A stretch of DNA of 64,000 nt from Paenibacillus sp. FSL H3-0469 (GCF_038051945.1 NZ_CP150302.1:2356001-2420000), one strand, 5' to 3'; shown: positions 26,908-35,537, counted from the stretch's first letter. Notes: generated by a model not told the origin, from the sequence alone. A program made the numbers and translations.

Positions 26908-27957
26908 TTATTTACGGGGAGGTGCTGTCGTCTGGCGTACCCTTAGCTCGGGAATAACCGAATGTAAACGGGACACCTGTTTGCCGGCGATTAGCTTATG
27001 CAGCATGTCTGCCGCCAGACGGCCTATCTCGCTGGCCATCAGCGAAACCGTAGTCAGCTCAGGAATGCTGAAGGACGCAAACGGAATATCATCATAACCG
27101 ACGATGGACAATTCCGCCGGCACGGCAAGTCCCGCCCGGTCAGCCGCTTTCAGTGCGCCGATGGCCACCAGGTCGTTCATACACATGATCGCTGTCGGCC
27201 GGTCCGGCAACTTCAACACCTGCTCTGCAAACTTAAAGCCCATGTTGACAGAGAATCCCCCTTGGACCATCCATTCCTTGCGGACCTCCAGACCGTTGTT
27301 TCGCATGGCCGTCCGGAATCCCTGAAGCCGCTGCTGCGTATTGGACATATGCAAGAAACCGCCAATGACGGCGATATCCCGGTGTCCAAGATCGATTAAA
27401 TGCTGTGCAGCCAGCTCCGCTCCCAGCCTCTGGTCGACCGCCACCCGGTGAATCTTCGTGTTGGGCAGATTCCCGTTAATCATCAGCACCGGAACACGTT
27501 TGGCCGCTTCCTCTACCTCCCGTACCAGCGCCGCATCCGGCTTGGACAAATCCAGCCTGCCGCCAATCATCACAATGCCATCGACCTGCTTCTCCATCAA
27601 TATCCCCAGATACTGTGATTCCCGCGCATACTGGAGGTCAGTCTCCTCATCTGAAGAGACGGTATCGCACAAAAAACAGGTGTAGCCCAGTTTTCTCGTC
27701 TCCCGGTCAAAGCTGGCCAGCACCTCCGGAAAAAACGGGTTGGTGATATCCGGCAGGATGAACCCGATCATCCCGGTTTCTTTGCGGATCAGGCTTCGCG
27801 CAAGCGCGTTGGGCTGGAACTGGTGCTTGTCGATCAGCGCAGTAATCCGCTCCCTCGTTTCTTTTTTGACGGGGGCGGTATTATTAAGCACTCTGGATAC
27901 GGTGGCAACCGAGACGTTGGCTTCCCTGGCGATATCATATACGGTAACGGGTTTCAT
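26908..27957 (-). CDS. LacI family transcriptional repressor
   Basis: 349 residues. The N-terminal helix-turn-helix reads VTVYDIAREANVSVATVSRV, followed by the hinge region with NALARSLIRKET. From residue 62 the periplasmic-binding-like effector domain begins (MIGFILPDITNPFFPEV), and GYDDIPFASFSIPELTTV near 290-307 is the conserved LacI/GalR C-terminal block. It is upstream of, and parallel to, the GH2 importer operon. Three copies of one palindrome, two before that operon and one before this gene, are its probable operators. Inducer inferred to be a beta-galactoside-type sugar. Confidence 0.93.
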   Translation of the reverse strand: MKPVTVYDIAREANVSVATVSRVLNNTAPVKKETRERITALIDKHQFQPNALARSLIRKETGMIGFILPDITNPFFPEVLASFDRETRKLGYTCFLCDTVSSDEETDLQYARESQYLGILMEKQVDGIVMIGGRLDLSKPDAALVREVEEAAKRVPVLMINGNLPNTKIHRVAVDQRLGAELAAQHLIDLGHRDIAVIGGFLHMSNTQQRLQGFRTAMRNNGLEVRKEWMVQGGFSVNMGFKFAEQVLKLPDRPTAIMCMNDLVAIGALKAADRAGLAVPAELSIVGYDDIPFASFSIPELTTVSLMASEIGRLAADMLHKLIAGKQVSRLHSVIPELRVRQTTAPPRK

Positions 27958-28112
27958 TCTGTTCCCTCTCTTCGCCCATCGGCAATAACTGGCTTTGGCT
28001 TCATCTTATCGTCTAGCTCTGTATTAGTAAACCATTTATTCCTATTCCGCTCCGGGGCTGGGAAAAGCGTATGCAATGTTACTCGCCACTTTCAATGTTG
28101 GCTTCACAATAA

Positions 28113-28126
28113 TGTAATGGGTTTCA
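28113..28126. promoter_or_regulatory. LacI-family operator, copy 3 (autoregulation)
   Basis: TGTAATGGGTTTCA matches copy 2 at 13 of 14 positions. It lies about 155 bp upstream of the LacI start codon and immediately beyond the terminator of the CPBP gene. On the minus strand CATTAT, a partial -10 box, lies next to it. The spacing mirrors that at the importer promoter. Confidence 0.6.
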
Positions 28127-28131
28127 TTGAT

Positions 28132-28158
28132 AAAAAACTGCCGGGAACCTCCCGACAG
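28132..28158 (-). terminator. rho-independent terminator of the CPBP protease gene
   Basis: On the minus strand CTGTCGGGA and TCCCGGCAG form a 9-bp stem with one T-G pair around a three-base loop, followed by TTTTTT. It lies 36 bases after the stop codon at 28194. Confidence 0.88.
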
Positions 28159-28193
28159 CCTAAATACTTTCATATTCACTCCCCTCCTCCATC

Positions 28194-28877
28194 TTACAGC
28201 GTAGAATAATAGATAAGATTGAGGCTGTTATACACGATATGCACCACGACTCCCGGCCAGATGGAGCCTGTCTTGCGGAACAGGTATGCTACCAGAACGC
28301 CGACCATGAATGCATCTAACAGGATAACGGTGAATCCATGAACCACGCCGAAGATTGCAGCGCTGCCTACGATTCCGGCCCATGGGCCATAACGGTTCAG
28401 GGCATTGGCAATGACGCCGCGGAATACAAATTCCTCGCTTAGCGGCGTTAGGATGGCCCCGGTGATAAGCAGAATAAACATGGAGAGCGGACCGCCTTGC
28501 GCTGCTGTCTGGAAGTCCGCCTGGGTGTTGATCTCGGTAATAAAGTGATAATAGATTCCTTCGATAACAAAACATCCCCCGAATGCAGCAATACCGATGA
28601 CGACCGCCACCAGCAGCCATTTCCGTTCCGTCATCCGAAATCCGAAAGCACGTAAATTGCGAATCCGCAGGGCGTAGGCTGCGAACAAAGCTATAAAGCC
28701 AATCAGACCATTGCCCGCACCACCGATATTAATCCGCAAGATGGCTTGCTCATCAGGAATTTGAAGCATCCAGACCCCAAGGATTACGACGCCGATCATA
28801 TAGAGGGACAGTGCAGTTAGGATCTCCGGCCAGCCGGGCCGGGTGTGAGGTTGTTCAGACAGAGATGGACTGCTCAT
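28194..28877 (-). CDS. CPBP family intramembrane glutamic endopeptidase
   Basis: 227 residues with about six to seven hydrophobic segments. The family motifs are present: SEEFVFRG (two glutamates followed by Arg) near 147-154, FGVVHG with a catalytic His near 180, and VVVHIVYN near 211-218. These CAAX-protease/bacteriocin-processing relatives cleave membrane-embedded substrates. ATG at 28877 is preferred because GGGGG lies seven bases upstream. The gene is divergent from the response regulator at 29081, and the shared intergenic region holds direct repeats, so it may be controlled by that system. Confidence 0.88.
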   Translation of the reverse strand: MSSPSLSEQPHTRPGWPEILTALSLYMIGVVILGVWMLQIPDEQAILRINIGGAGNGLIGFIALFAAYALRIRNLRAFGFRMTERKWLLVAVVIGIAAFGGCFVIEGIYYHFITEINTQADFQTAAQGGPLSMFILLITGAILTPLSEEFVFRGVIANALNRYGPWAGIVGSAAIFGVVHGFTVILLDAFMVGVLVAYLFRKTGSIWPGVVVHIVYNSLNLIYYSTL

Positions 28878-29000
28878 TGCCATTCCCCCGATCGTGACCT
28901 TTTTTACTCATGCTATTTTCCTCCTATTCTTCTCATCGAAGCTCAAATTTACTGCTTAGACCTATCCTACCAACCCCAACAGAACAGAACTTAAACGAAC

Positions 29001-29038
29001 CGCTGAATTTTCGCTGAATTTGGTGCCCGCTGTTTAGG
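29001..29038 (+). promoter_or_regulatory. direct repeats resembling an OmpR-type regulator box
   Basis: CGCTGAATTTT (29001-29011) is followed at once by CGCTGAATTTG (29012-29022), a head-to-tail repeat with an 11-bp period as bound by OmpR/PhoB-type dimers. A weaker copy CGCTGTTTAGG lies at 29028-29038. The array is 43 bp before the response-regulator start and also upstream of the divergent CPBP gene. Confidence 0.6.
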
Positions 29039-29080
29039 TTCTGTTAAGATAAATATGCTATTTTGAACAAGGGTGACAAA

Positions 29081-29815
29081 ATGCCAATTCTATCCGATAT
29101 TAAAATCGCTATCATCGACGACGAACCTTCAATCATCACCATGCTGCAAATGGTGCTTCGCCGCGAAGGTTTTCAACAACTGTATGGGGCTTCCACTTGT
29201 GCTGAAGCTATCAGCCTGGTGCAACGCGTGGTCCCCGATATTGTCCTGCTTGACATTATGCTTCCTGACGGCAGCGGACTGGAGCTCTGCTCCAAGATCC
29301 GCGAATACGGGAATCCTTATATCCTGTTCCTGACAGCCAAGGCCACTGATCTCGATATCCTAAAAGGCTTTGCCATGGGCGGGGATGATTATATCACCAA
29401 GCCCTTCAACCCTCTGGAGGTAGCCGCAAGAATTCAAGCGCGTATACGCCGGTTGGAGCCGGAAGCTCTGGCGTCTGCTGCTGCGAAGGTTCCCGATGAG
29501 GGAATTTACCGGTTCGGCCGCTTCACCCTCAACGAGGCGGAGGGCGAGCTGACCGTAGAGGGACAACCCGTTCCTTGCCCTGCACAGGTCTTCCAGTTAT
29601 TACTGCACTTCTGCCGGCATCCCGGAATTGTTTTCTCCAAAACCCAGCTCTATGACAAGGTCTGGGGCATCAACGGCCAGGGCGATGATTCGACCGTGAT
29701 GGTGCATATCCGCCGCATCCGGGAGCGGATCGAACTCGATCCCGGCGATCCGAAGCTGCTGCTTACAGTACGCGGTCTCGGCTACAAGCTGGTGAAGGAG
29801 CCGGAGGAACGATGA
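29081..29815 (+). CDS. OmpR family response regulator
   Basis: 244 residues. Receiver domain: IAIIDDEPS at the start, phosphoacceptor D58 in VLLDIMLPDG, and FLTAKATD with the conserved Thr/Ala-Lys pair. The C-terminal winged helix (about 150-243) contains GIVFSKTQLYDKVWGI and TVMVHIRRIRERIE. ATG at 29081 has AGGGTGA upstream; an in-frame TTG at 29063 does not. It overlaps the kinase gene by four bases (ATGA). Signal unknown; autoregulation is suggested by the direct repeats at 29001. Confidence 0.92.
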   Translation: MPILSDIKIAIIDDEPSIITMLQMVLRREGFQQLYGASTCAEAISLVQRVVPDIVLLDIMLPDGSGLELCSKIREYGNPYILFLTAKATDLDILKGFAMGGDDYITKPFNPLEVAARIQARIRRLEPEALASAAAKVPDEGIYRFGRFTLNEAEGELTVEGQPVPCPAQVFQLLLHFCRHPGIVFSKTQLYDKVWGINGQGDDSTVMVHIRRIRERIELDPGDPKLLLTVRGLGYKLVKEPEER

Positions 29816-31551
29816 AAATCCAGCAACGTATGGCCTTCCACTTCACGTATCAGTTGATTTTCTATGCGCTGGCGATTGTGACCATTGCCTTGGCTGCCTG
29901 CATCATGTTCTTCCAGAACATGACCAGCAATGAGATCCGACGGAACTTTCCGGTTGGCGTCCTGGAGCAGATTGCCCAAGAAGCCCAGTACAAAGACGGG
30001 AAGCTTCATATCTTCTCCCAGTGGAACAAGCTTATCGAGGAGAAAGGGATGTGGCTGCAGGTGGTAAATGCAGAAGGAGAGGTCGTCTACAGCATTAACA
30101 CAGCACCCTATCCTGCACTGCCTGCCTCCTACTCCACCGCTCATTTGCTCGATATTCAAGAGACACGGAGACTGGGGTCTTATGCTGTGCAGACGCAACT
30201 GAATTTCTCGTTCCAGGACCCGCTGCTATATGTGCTCGGCTATCCAACTCCTGATCTTGACCAGCTCACGGCTTGGTTCAACGCTTATGGACAGAAAGGC
30301 TTGGTGAGGAGTGAGGCGGTTCCCCTCTTGGAACAGCAGCTTCGGGAGACTGGCAGTTATCTGCAAGTGATCGATTCTAAGAGTAACACTGTACAAGGCA
30401 TTGGCGATCAAACGTATGTAGACAAGGCATACCGGCCGCTCGACATTCTGGCCATCCAGCAGTCTCCGGACAACTATGACGCGGGTATTGTGGCCCACCG
30501 GGACGAGCCGAGCAGGATGACCTGGATCGTCTATACGCCCCATGCAGCGGGACTCCCTCTGAAGCATCCTGTATTGGAAAATGTAACGCCGAGACTCATC
30601 TGGATTGCAGTACTGATCCTGATTCTCGCGCTGTCGATCTCCATCTGGCATGGCTACCGCTACGGGCGGCCCCTGATTCTGTTCGCAGGCTGGTTTGAAC
30701 GCATGGGCCAAGGACAATATGACGAGGTGCTAACTGCCAAGGACAAGCGCAAAGTATTCCGCCGCAATGGCACCATGCGAACCCGCAACAGACTCTATCA
30801 GGAAGTCATTCAGGCCTTCTATCAGATGACTCATCAATTGGCTCAGATCGAGCGGGACCGCAAGAGGCTGGAGAAGGAGCAAGCGGAGTGGATGTCAGGG
30901 ATCTCCCATGATCTGCGCACCCCTCTAGCCACGATTCAAGGCTACGGGTATATGCTGGAGAAGCTGCCTGAGCAATGGAGCCAAGAGGAAATGCGGATCA
31001 TGGGTGCGACCATCCGGGAAAAAGGGGAATATATGCTGGAGCTGATCTCCGACTTCTCCCTGATCCATCAGCTCAAGCAGAGCGATTCCATCATGGTCCG
31101 GCGGGAGCTCGATCTGGCAGAATTGGTGCGCTGCTCCGTATTGAAGTACGTCAACGATGCCACCATGTCTGAGTATCTGTTTCACTACGCCGGGGAAGAG
31201 GATTCCCTGCTCATACAGGCAGATGTAACCTGGTTACAGCGGCTGATGGACAATCTGCTGTCCAATGCAGTCAAGCATAATCCGCCCGGCACCACCATTA
31301 CCGTCACTCTTGCCCGAGTCCACGACAAAGCTTGCATACGGGTACTCGATAATGGAAAAGGGATGGACGAGGAGACACTGCATCATCTGTTCAACCGCTA
31401 TTACCGGGGAACCAATACCGAGGAATCCACCGACGGCTCCGGGCTCGGCATGAGCATCGCCAAGACCATCGTGGAAGCACACGGCGGGGAAATTAAGGTT
31501 CAATCGACAATCGGGCAGGGTACGGAGTTTGAGATTATTTTGCCGTGCTAA
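29812..31551 (+). CDS. membrane sensor histidine kinase
   Basis: 579 residues. Transmembrane helices at about 13-35 and 264-283 flank a long extracellular sensor (about 230 residues). A HAMP-like segment leads to the dimerisation domain with phosphoacceptor H366 in SGISHDLRTPLATIQGYGYM. The ATPase domain has the N box LMDNLLSNAVKHNPPGT, G1 DNGKGM and G2 DGSGLGMSIAK. It is translationally coupled to its response regulator. The large sensor domain suggests detection of an external or envelope signal; the adjacent CPBP protease is a candidate output gene. Confidence 0.92.
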   Translation: MKIQQRMAFHFTYQLIFYALAIVTIALAACIMFFQNMTSNEIRRNFPVGVLEQIAQEAQYKDGKLHIFSQWNKLIEEKGMWLQVVNAEGEVVYSINTAPYPALPASYSTAHLLDIQETRRLGSYAVQTQLNFSFQDPLLYVLGYPTPDLDQLTAWFNAYGQKGLVRSEAVPLLEQQLRETGSYLQVIDSKSNTVQGIGDQTYVDKAYRPLDILAIQQSPDNYDAGIVAHRDEPSRMTWIVYTPHAAGLPLKHPVLENVTPRLIWIAVLILILALSISIWHGYRYGRPLILFAGWFERMGQGQYDEVLTAKDKRKVFRRNGTMRTRNRLYQEVIQAFYQMTHQLAQIERDRKRLEKEQAEWMSGISHDLRTPLATIQGYGYMLEKLPEQWSQEEMRIMGATIREKGEYMLELISDFSLIHQLKQSDSIMVRRELDLAELVRCSVLKYVNDATMSEYLFHYAGEEDSLLIQADVTWLQRLMDNLLSNAVKHNPPGTTITVTLARVHDKACIRVLDNGKGMDEETLHHLFNRYYRGTNTEESTDGSGLGMSIAKTIVEAHGGEIKVQSTIGQGTEFEIILPC

Positions 31552-31554
31552 GTA

Positions 31555-31592
31555 AACAAGGGTCCCAGTTCTAATGAACTGGAGCCCTTGTT
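31555..31592. terminator. hairpin between convergent genes
   Basis: AACAAGGGTCCCAGTTC and GAACTGGAGCCCTTGTT form a 17-bp stem with one mismatch, one G-T pair and a four-base loop. It begins four bases after the kinase stop and ends four bases before the stop of the convergent gene at 31597. No strong T tract follows on either strand, so it may be a weak or bidirectional terminator. Confidence 0.65.
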
Positions 31593-31596
31593 CCCG

Positions 31597-31977
31597 TTAA
31601 GGTTGAATACTAACCTTTGTCGCGTACCACTTCCCGGATTTCAATTTCAGCGTTAACTGAACAGGTTCTCTGAATCCAAAATCATCATCATCATATTTCT
31701 GAGTCACATATACTTTTGAACCTGCGAAGTAATGCAGCGGTAATACAAAACCGATATGATGAGAGCTCGAATGGTACTCAAAGCCATCAGATGTCAGCCC
31801 ACGTTCAACAGGATTAATTTTGCTGTATACCGAAGGACTCATATAATTCATATCAGCGTCCTTCCTCATAGCTTCTTCTAATATGATCTTGGTATCATGC
31901 GATATCCATGCCCCAAACGCGATGTAGGCAATAATAAATAGAAGAATGAATGAAAGGAGTACGATTCTCTTTTTCAT
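31597..31977 (-). CDS. hypothetical membrane-anchored protein
   Basis: 126 residues. A basic start and one hydrophobic helix (about 5-25) suggest an uncleaved signal anchor with the rest outside the cell. The remainder is polar and beta-rich, with FVLPLHYFAGSKVYVTQKYD in the middle and LTLKLKSGKWYATKVSIQP at the end, the latter like a small strand-rich domain that closes with a KWY motif. No family recognised. AGGAGGTACCC precedes the ATG. It is the first gene in the AT-rich region. Confidence 0.6.
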   Translation of the reverse strand: MKKRIVLLSFILLFIIAYIAFGAWISHDTKIILEEAMRKDADMNYMSPSVYSKINPVERGLTSDGFEYHSSSHHIGFVLPLHYFAGSKVYVTQKYDDDDFGFREPVQLTLKLKSGKWYATKVSIQP

Positions 31978-32096
31978 GGGTACCTCCTTTTAAAAACCAT
32001 ATTTCCATCGCTCTGTAGAGTATACTACGTGGATTTAACAGCTTACATCTTTTATTGTTGAACACAAAGTATTCTATCGATGAAGGAGATGAGCAA

Positions 32097-32417
32097 GTGG
32101 AAAGTATCCTAGAGAGCCTGTACCACGGCAACTTGCATCCCGATGAAAATGTCATACCCGATGACCCTCAGTACTCTATTTTAAGAAAAAGAACATCTGA
32201 GATCATAGAGGTTTGGAAGGGACGGCTTTCAGCAGAGCAATTCGACGAATTAGAAGCACTGTTAGACTTGTATGGTCAAACTCATGGCATGGAGTTGGCG
32301 GCTAGTTTTAAGTATGGCTTTCGCCTGGGGGCGGGGATTGTGGTAGAGGTTTTGATCGGGGAGGAGGGGCTTGCTGGTCGGTTGAGTGCATTTCCAGACA
32401 AAGCTAAGAGTAGTTAA
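32097..32417 (+). CDS. DUF6809-like small protein
   Basis: 106 residues from a GTG start; AAGGAG lies eight bases upstream, which favours 32097 over the ATG at 32055. The layout (ESLYHGNLHPDE, then DPQYSILRKRTSEIIEVWKG, LLDLYGQTHGMELAASF and KYGFRLGAG) matches a small helical Bacillota family often annotated as DUF6809 and found near phage or mobile genes. Function unknown. The gene stands alone between convergent and divergent neighbours. Confidence 0.65.
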   Translation: MESILESLYHGNLHPDENVIPDDPQYSILRKRTSEIIEVWKGRLSAEQFDELEALLDLYGQTHGMELAASFKYGFRLGAGIVVEVLIGEEGLAGRLSAFPDKAKSS

Positions 32418-32543
32418 CAGGATATTGGCCGCCAGAATCCGACGCATTTAAAGTCAGATTTCCATTATAAATCCATCCCTGTTTCCTCACACTTTTATAC
32501 TCATTTCAATCCTGCTTCTCCTTATCAGATCTATGATCTAGCA

Positions 32544-32576
32544 AAAAATCCAGCCACAGAACATGACTGGATTTTT
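32544..32576. terminator. bidirectional rho-independent terminator
   Basis: AAAAATCCAG and CTGGATTTTT form a perfect 10-bp stem around a 13-base loop. Because the arms are A- and T-rich it can act on both strands, serving the gene ending at 32417 and the convergent gene ending at 32597. Confidence 0.85.
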
Positions 32577-32596
32577 ATTTTATTGTAATTGATTAA

Positions 32597-32980
32597 TTAA
32601 TGTGGGCCTTTGGTTGCTACGGGCCACCAATCCGCATCACTTACAACTGTCATTGTAATGTTCCCTTTATAGGATGCTCCTGGACCTCCAATAGAACCAG
32701 GCGTAAGTCTGTGACCTACATGAACACCTCTAGGAATTCTATACATACCGTTATCTTCAATGTAAGCGTGTATATCTGCCCCACCTTTGGTGTTATGGTC
32801 GGAATCAATATGTGTGTTAAAATCCACTACTACTGTACCATCTGGAGCTTTCAGATCTTCCCCATAGTTTTTTCCACCAGTGCCTGGATCACGATGGAAA
32901 TCCCAACTTGCAGTTGCTTCGTGAAGCTTACTTTGATCAAAATCAGATTTATCCGGGAAGCCTGGAACTTTATCACTCAC
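32597..32980 (-). CDS. hypothetical protein, glycine- and histidine-rich
   Basis: 127 residues from a GTG start nine bases after GGAGG; the in-frame TTG at 32989 sits directly against that site. No signal peptide or membrane segment. The sequence has a run of small-residue turns, a central FNTHIDSDHNTKGGADIHAY with four His/Asp residues, and ends SDADWWPVATKGPH. No family recognised. The histidine-rich centre could bind metal or be a nuclease-like toxin domain, but no catalytic motif can be named. It lies 7 kb from an Imm8-like gene. Confidence 0.5.
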   Translation of the reverse strand: MSDKVPGFPDKSDFDQSKLHEATASWDFHRDPGTGGKNYGEDLKAPDGTVVVDFNTHIDSDHNTKGGADIHAYIEDNGMYRIPRGVHVGHRLTPGSIGGPGASYKGNITMTVVSDADWWPVATKGPH

Positions 32981-33501
32981 TTCAATCAACCTCCTTATTA
33001 GTTAAATGCAAATGTAGTATTTATTTTAAAATGTGAATTTATTCACATTAACTGATGAGTTATTTCAAAAAAAGCAAATTAACGGACAGACAGCCCGCTT
33101 TTCTTGCAAGAAAGCTAATCTAACGTGACAATCTGTCATAATACCTTGCCTGACTTTATCCAGATATATAATTTCTATTGTTTAGCCGGTTCTCATCCTC
33201 ATGACCAATCTTCCCAAAAATTCAAAATGAACATTCGTTTGTTTTTAACTCAAACGAATGTTCTCTAATTAATCCTGATTATATGCGTTAACTCCCATAA
33301 TTATGTACTTTTAATGTCTTCAATCTATATATCCCAAATATAAGAATTAATGTTTAGACGAATTACATTTTTCGTCTTAGGATAGTCAAGCAACATGAAT
33401 ACATATTTTCCAATGAAAGGAGAAATGAAACTATCAGTTCGTCGGATACATAAGATGGTTATAGAAATAACTTAAGAAAAACATTATGTGAGGAGATTAA
33501 T
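32981..33501. other. 520-bp AT-rich intergenic region with three inverted repeats
   Basis: No gene except a possible 16-codon ORF. Three inverted repeats are visible: TTTCTTGCAAGAAA (33100-33113, perfect); GAACATTCGTTTG/CAAACGAATGTTC (33229-33241 and 33251-33263, perfect 13-bp arms, nine-base loop); and AGACGAA/TTCGTCT (33356-33362 and 33371-33377). Together they suggest a heavily regulated promoter or 5' leader for the secreted cohesin protein at 33502. No known riboswitch core was recognised. Confidence 0.55.
33425..33475 (+). CDS. possible 16-residue leader peptide
   Basis: ATG at 33425 follows AAAGGAG at good distance and opens a 16-codon ORF, MKLSVRRIHKMVIEIT, ending 26 bases before the next ATG and 13 bases before its ribosome binding site. 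The size, basic content and position recall regulatory leader peptides, but no attenuator is evident between it and the next gene. Translation is unproven. Confidence 0.3.
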   Translation: MKLSVRRIHKMVIEIT

Positions 33502-34593
33502 ATGAAAAAAATCGTTATGTTCCTAACAATATTCATGTGCTTTGCAGCAACTACTGCATTTGCTTCTCCATCAATTACTGGTTTACAATTTGATGGAACA
33601 GTATACAGTGGCACCACTACTGTTCGCAATTACGACACTAATGAGCTCATTGCATCTGAGCCTATTAATGTAAGTTCAATCAAGCTACAAGGTGCAGGAG
33701 GATCATACACTGGTAGTAACGGTTCTCCTAATGTAGTTAATGTAAGCATTATTGCTGATTCTGGGACTTATCAAATAGGTACCGTGGGATACAATAATGT
33801 AATATCAGTGGGTTCGTATCAAAATATCAATAAAATAATATTAACTGGTACTAATAGAGCAAGTTCTGTTAATGTCTTAATAACTATAACACCGGCGGAA
33901 ACATCAACGCCAACGCCTATACCAACGGCCACACCAACACCAACATCAACGGTTGCACCAGAGCCCACACCAACCTTTACTCCAACACCAGCATTGAAAC
34001 CAACTCTTGATGCTAATATTGCTCCAGAAAAAATCGGTCTAGGCAAGGAGTTCACGGCAGATATATCACTAAAAAACGTGAAGGATATTTATGCTGAAGA
34101 CTTTGAAGTGAAGTATGACAAAGAGCATTTGCAATATCTCGGGTTTGAAGAGGTAACCGGTTATAAAGTATACAATAAACCTGTTGATCAAAACGGTGCT
34201 GTCCGCTTTGTAGTAGCAAGTCAGGGTGAAGAATACGGCATCAACGAAGATACCGTTGTCGTAAAACTCAAGTTTAAGGCCAAAGCCAAAGGGACTGCAG
34301 TTGTCGATGCAACTAAAGCGAGGATTGCAGATACCGAAGAGGAATATGACCTGGAGAAAGATAACTGCTTGGAAGACAGTGTCATTATTGAGACAATTGA
34401 CGTTAACAAGTCTGGTACATATACCCTGGTTGACCTCGCAATCGATGCCAGGTACTTCAAGTATTTCGCCCCCGATGTTGATCCGGTTAAGTATAATGCT
34501 CAACAAGCCGGTGATGAATATGTGAATGATGATGACTTGCTTTTTATTGTTGATCAGATTTTAAATAATCCGGATTACTTGCCTAATACCTAA
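33502..34593 (+). CDS. secreted protein with cohesin domain and dockerin-like C terminus
   Basis: 363 residues. Signal peptide (about 1-21, cleavage after TAFA). Residues 22-132 form a beta-rich N-terminal domain of unknown family. A Thr/Pro linker spans 134-168. Residues 169-298 resemble a cohesin: DANIAPEKIGLGKEFTADI, YAEDFEVKYDKEHLQYLGFE and a final TAVVDATKARIAD strand. The last 60 residues look dockerin-like: DVNKSGTYTLVD gives D-x-N-x-S with an Asp at position 12, and a degenerate second half has VNDDDLLFIVDQIL. Cohesin-dockerin pairs join proteins noncovalently; both halves in one polypeptide would permit self-association. GAGGAG precedes the ATG. Confidence 0.75.
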   Translation: MKKIVMFLTIFMCFAATTAFASPSITGLQFDGTVYSGTTTVRNYDTNELIASEPINVSSIKLQGAGGSYTGSNGSPNVVNVSIIADSGTYQIGTVGYNNVISVGSYQNINKIILTGTNRASSVNVLITITPAETSTPTPIPTATPTPTSTVAPEPTPTFTPTPALKPTLDANIAPEKIGLGKEFTADISLKNVKDIYAEDFEVKYDKEHLQYLGFEEVTGYKVYNKPVDQNGAVRFVVASQGEEYGINEDTVVVKLKFKAKAKGTAVVDATKARIADTEEEYDLEKDNCLEDSVIIETIDVNKSGTYTLVDLAIDARYFKYFAPDVDPVKYNAQQAGDEYVNDDDLLFIVDQILNNPDYLPNT

Positions 34594-34629
34594 AGAACGA
34601 TAAGAAAATGTATATGAGGGGTGTAATAA

Positions 34630-35412
34630 TTGAGAAAGTTAAAACTAATGTTAGCTTTAGTGTTAATGTTTGCTGCTTTGCCTGTACAAGGTGCTTTTGC
34701 AAGTGTTGGTTCAGGTACAGTATATATTGATTTTGGTAGTAATGGACAAGATATAGCTAATTTTAAATTCACCGGTACAGGTACTGGAACAGATCTAAAA
34801 TTTTTTGATATTAATGGGAAGCTATTTTTCGGTACTCCAGTTGGTTCGCCTGTGCCTTTAAGTGGTAGTTTTATAAATGCGCATTCGATATATGTTATGC
34901 GATATATGCAAGTAACACTTAATGCGGGAGCTACTCTTACAGATGTGTCGTGGACTAGCTCAACAGGAAGCACTGGAAACACTACAAACATTTCGACTAC
35001 CAACCCCTTTCTAGACCCATCGCCGACACCAACGGCAACACCGACAGCTACGCCTGCACCAACAGTTCATCCTACACCTGTTCCTTCACCGACAGCTACT
35101 CCGGAGCCTACAGCAACGCCAACGCCTTCAGCAACGCCAAAGCCAACTGCAACACCAGAACAACCATCGAGTGATCGAGCGCTGCTTACAGTTACGTTTA
35201 TCAACGGGACCGAAAAGGAATACGACCTTCCAATCGCTGAAGTTGAAGCATTCGTAATTTGGTATGATGCCCGTGATGCAGGCAGAGGCCCAGGCTGGTT
35301 TGCAATTGATAAGCACACGAATAACAAAGGCTCTTTCAAAAAACGTAAAGATTATGTAGTTTACGACAAAATCCTAACCTTTGAAGTAAGCGAGTATACA
35401 AGACCTGAATAA
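34630..35412 (+). CDS. secreted protein with Thr/Pro linker and shared C-terminal module
   Basis: 260 residues from a TTG start with GAGGGG upstream. Signal peptide to about residue 25 (AFA|SV). Residues 26-125 are Gly/Thr-rich and beta-like, with no recognised family. A Thr/Pro/Ala linker occupies about 129-180. The last 75 residues (182-256) form a compact module with WYDARDAG, KHxNNKG, RKDYV and DKILTF, matched in 48 of 75 positions by the protein at 38129-39208. It follows the cohesin gene by 36 bp and probably shares its transcript. Likely an extracellular or surface protein. Confidence 0.75.
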   Translation: MRKLKLMLALVLMFAALPVQGAFASVGSGTVYIDFGSNGQDIANFKFTGTGTGTDLKFFDINGKLFFGTPVGSPVPLSGSFINAHSIYVMRYMQVTLNAGATLTDVSWTSSTGSTGNTTNISTTNPFLDPSPTPTATPTATPAPTVHPTPVPSPTATPEPTATPTPSATPKPTATPEQPSSDRALLTVTFINGTEKEYDLPIAEVEAFVIWYDARDAGRGPGWFAIDKHTNNKGSFKKRKDYVVYDKILTFEVSEYTRPE

Positions 35413-35429
35413 TCCTTACCAGCACTTAC

Positions 35430-35479
35430 CTCCTCTATCCAAAGTAGCCAAGAGCTAAAATTGGATAGAGGAGTTTTTT
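35430..35479 (+). terminator. rho-independent terminator after the secreted protein pair
   Basis: CTCCTCTATCCAA (35430-35442) pairs perfectly with TTGGATAGAGGAG (35461-35473), followed by TTTTTT. It closes the transcript of the genes at 33502 and 34630. Confidence 0.95.
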
Positions 35480-35537
35480 GTTTGAACACGCAATTTTATG
35501 ATTATCATAAAGATCTTTATTTTGGGAGGTGGATTAT

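Noticed and set aside
33229..33263. Perfect 13-bp hairpin read as a terminator
   Set aside because: No gene on either strand ends just before it and no T tract follows; an operator or leader structure is more likely.
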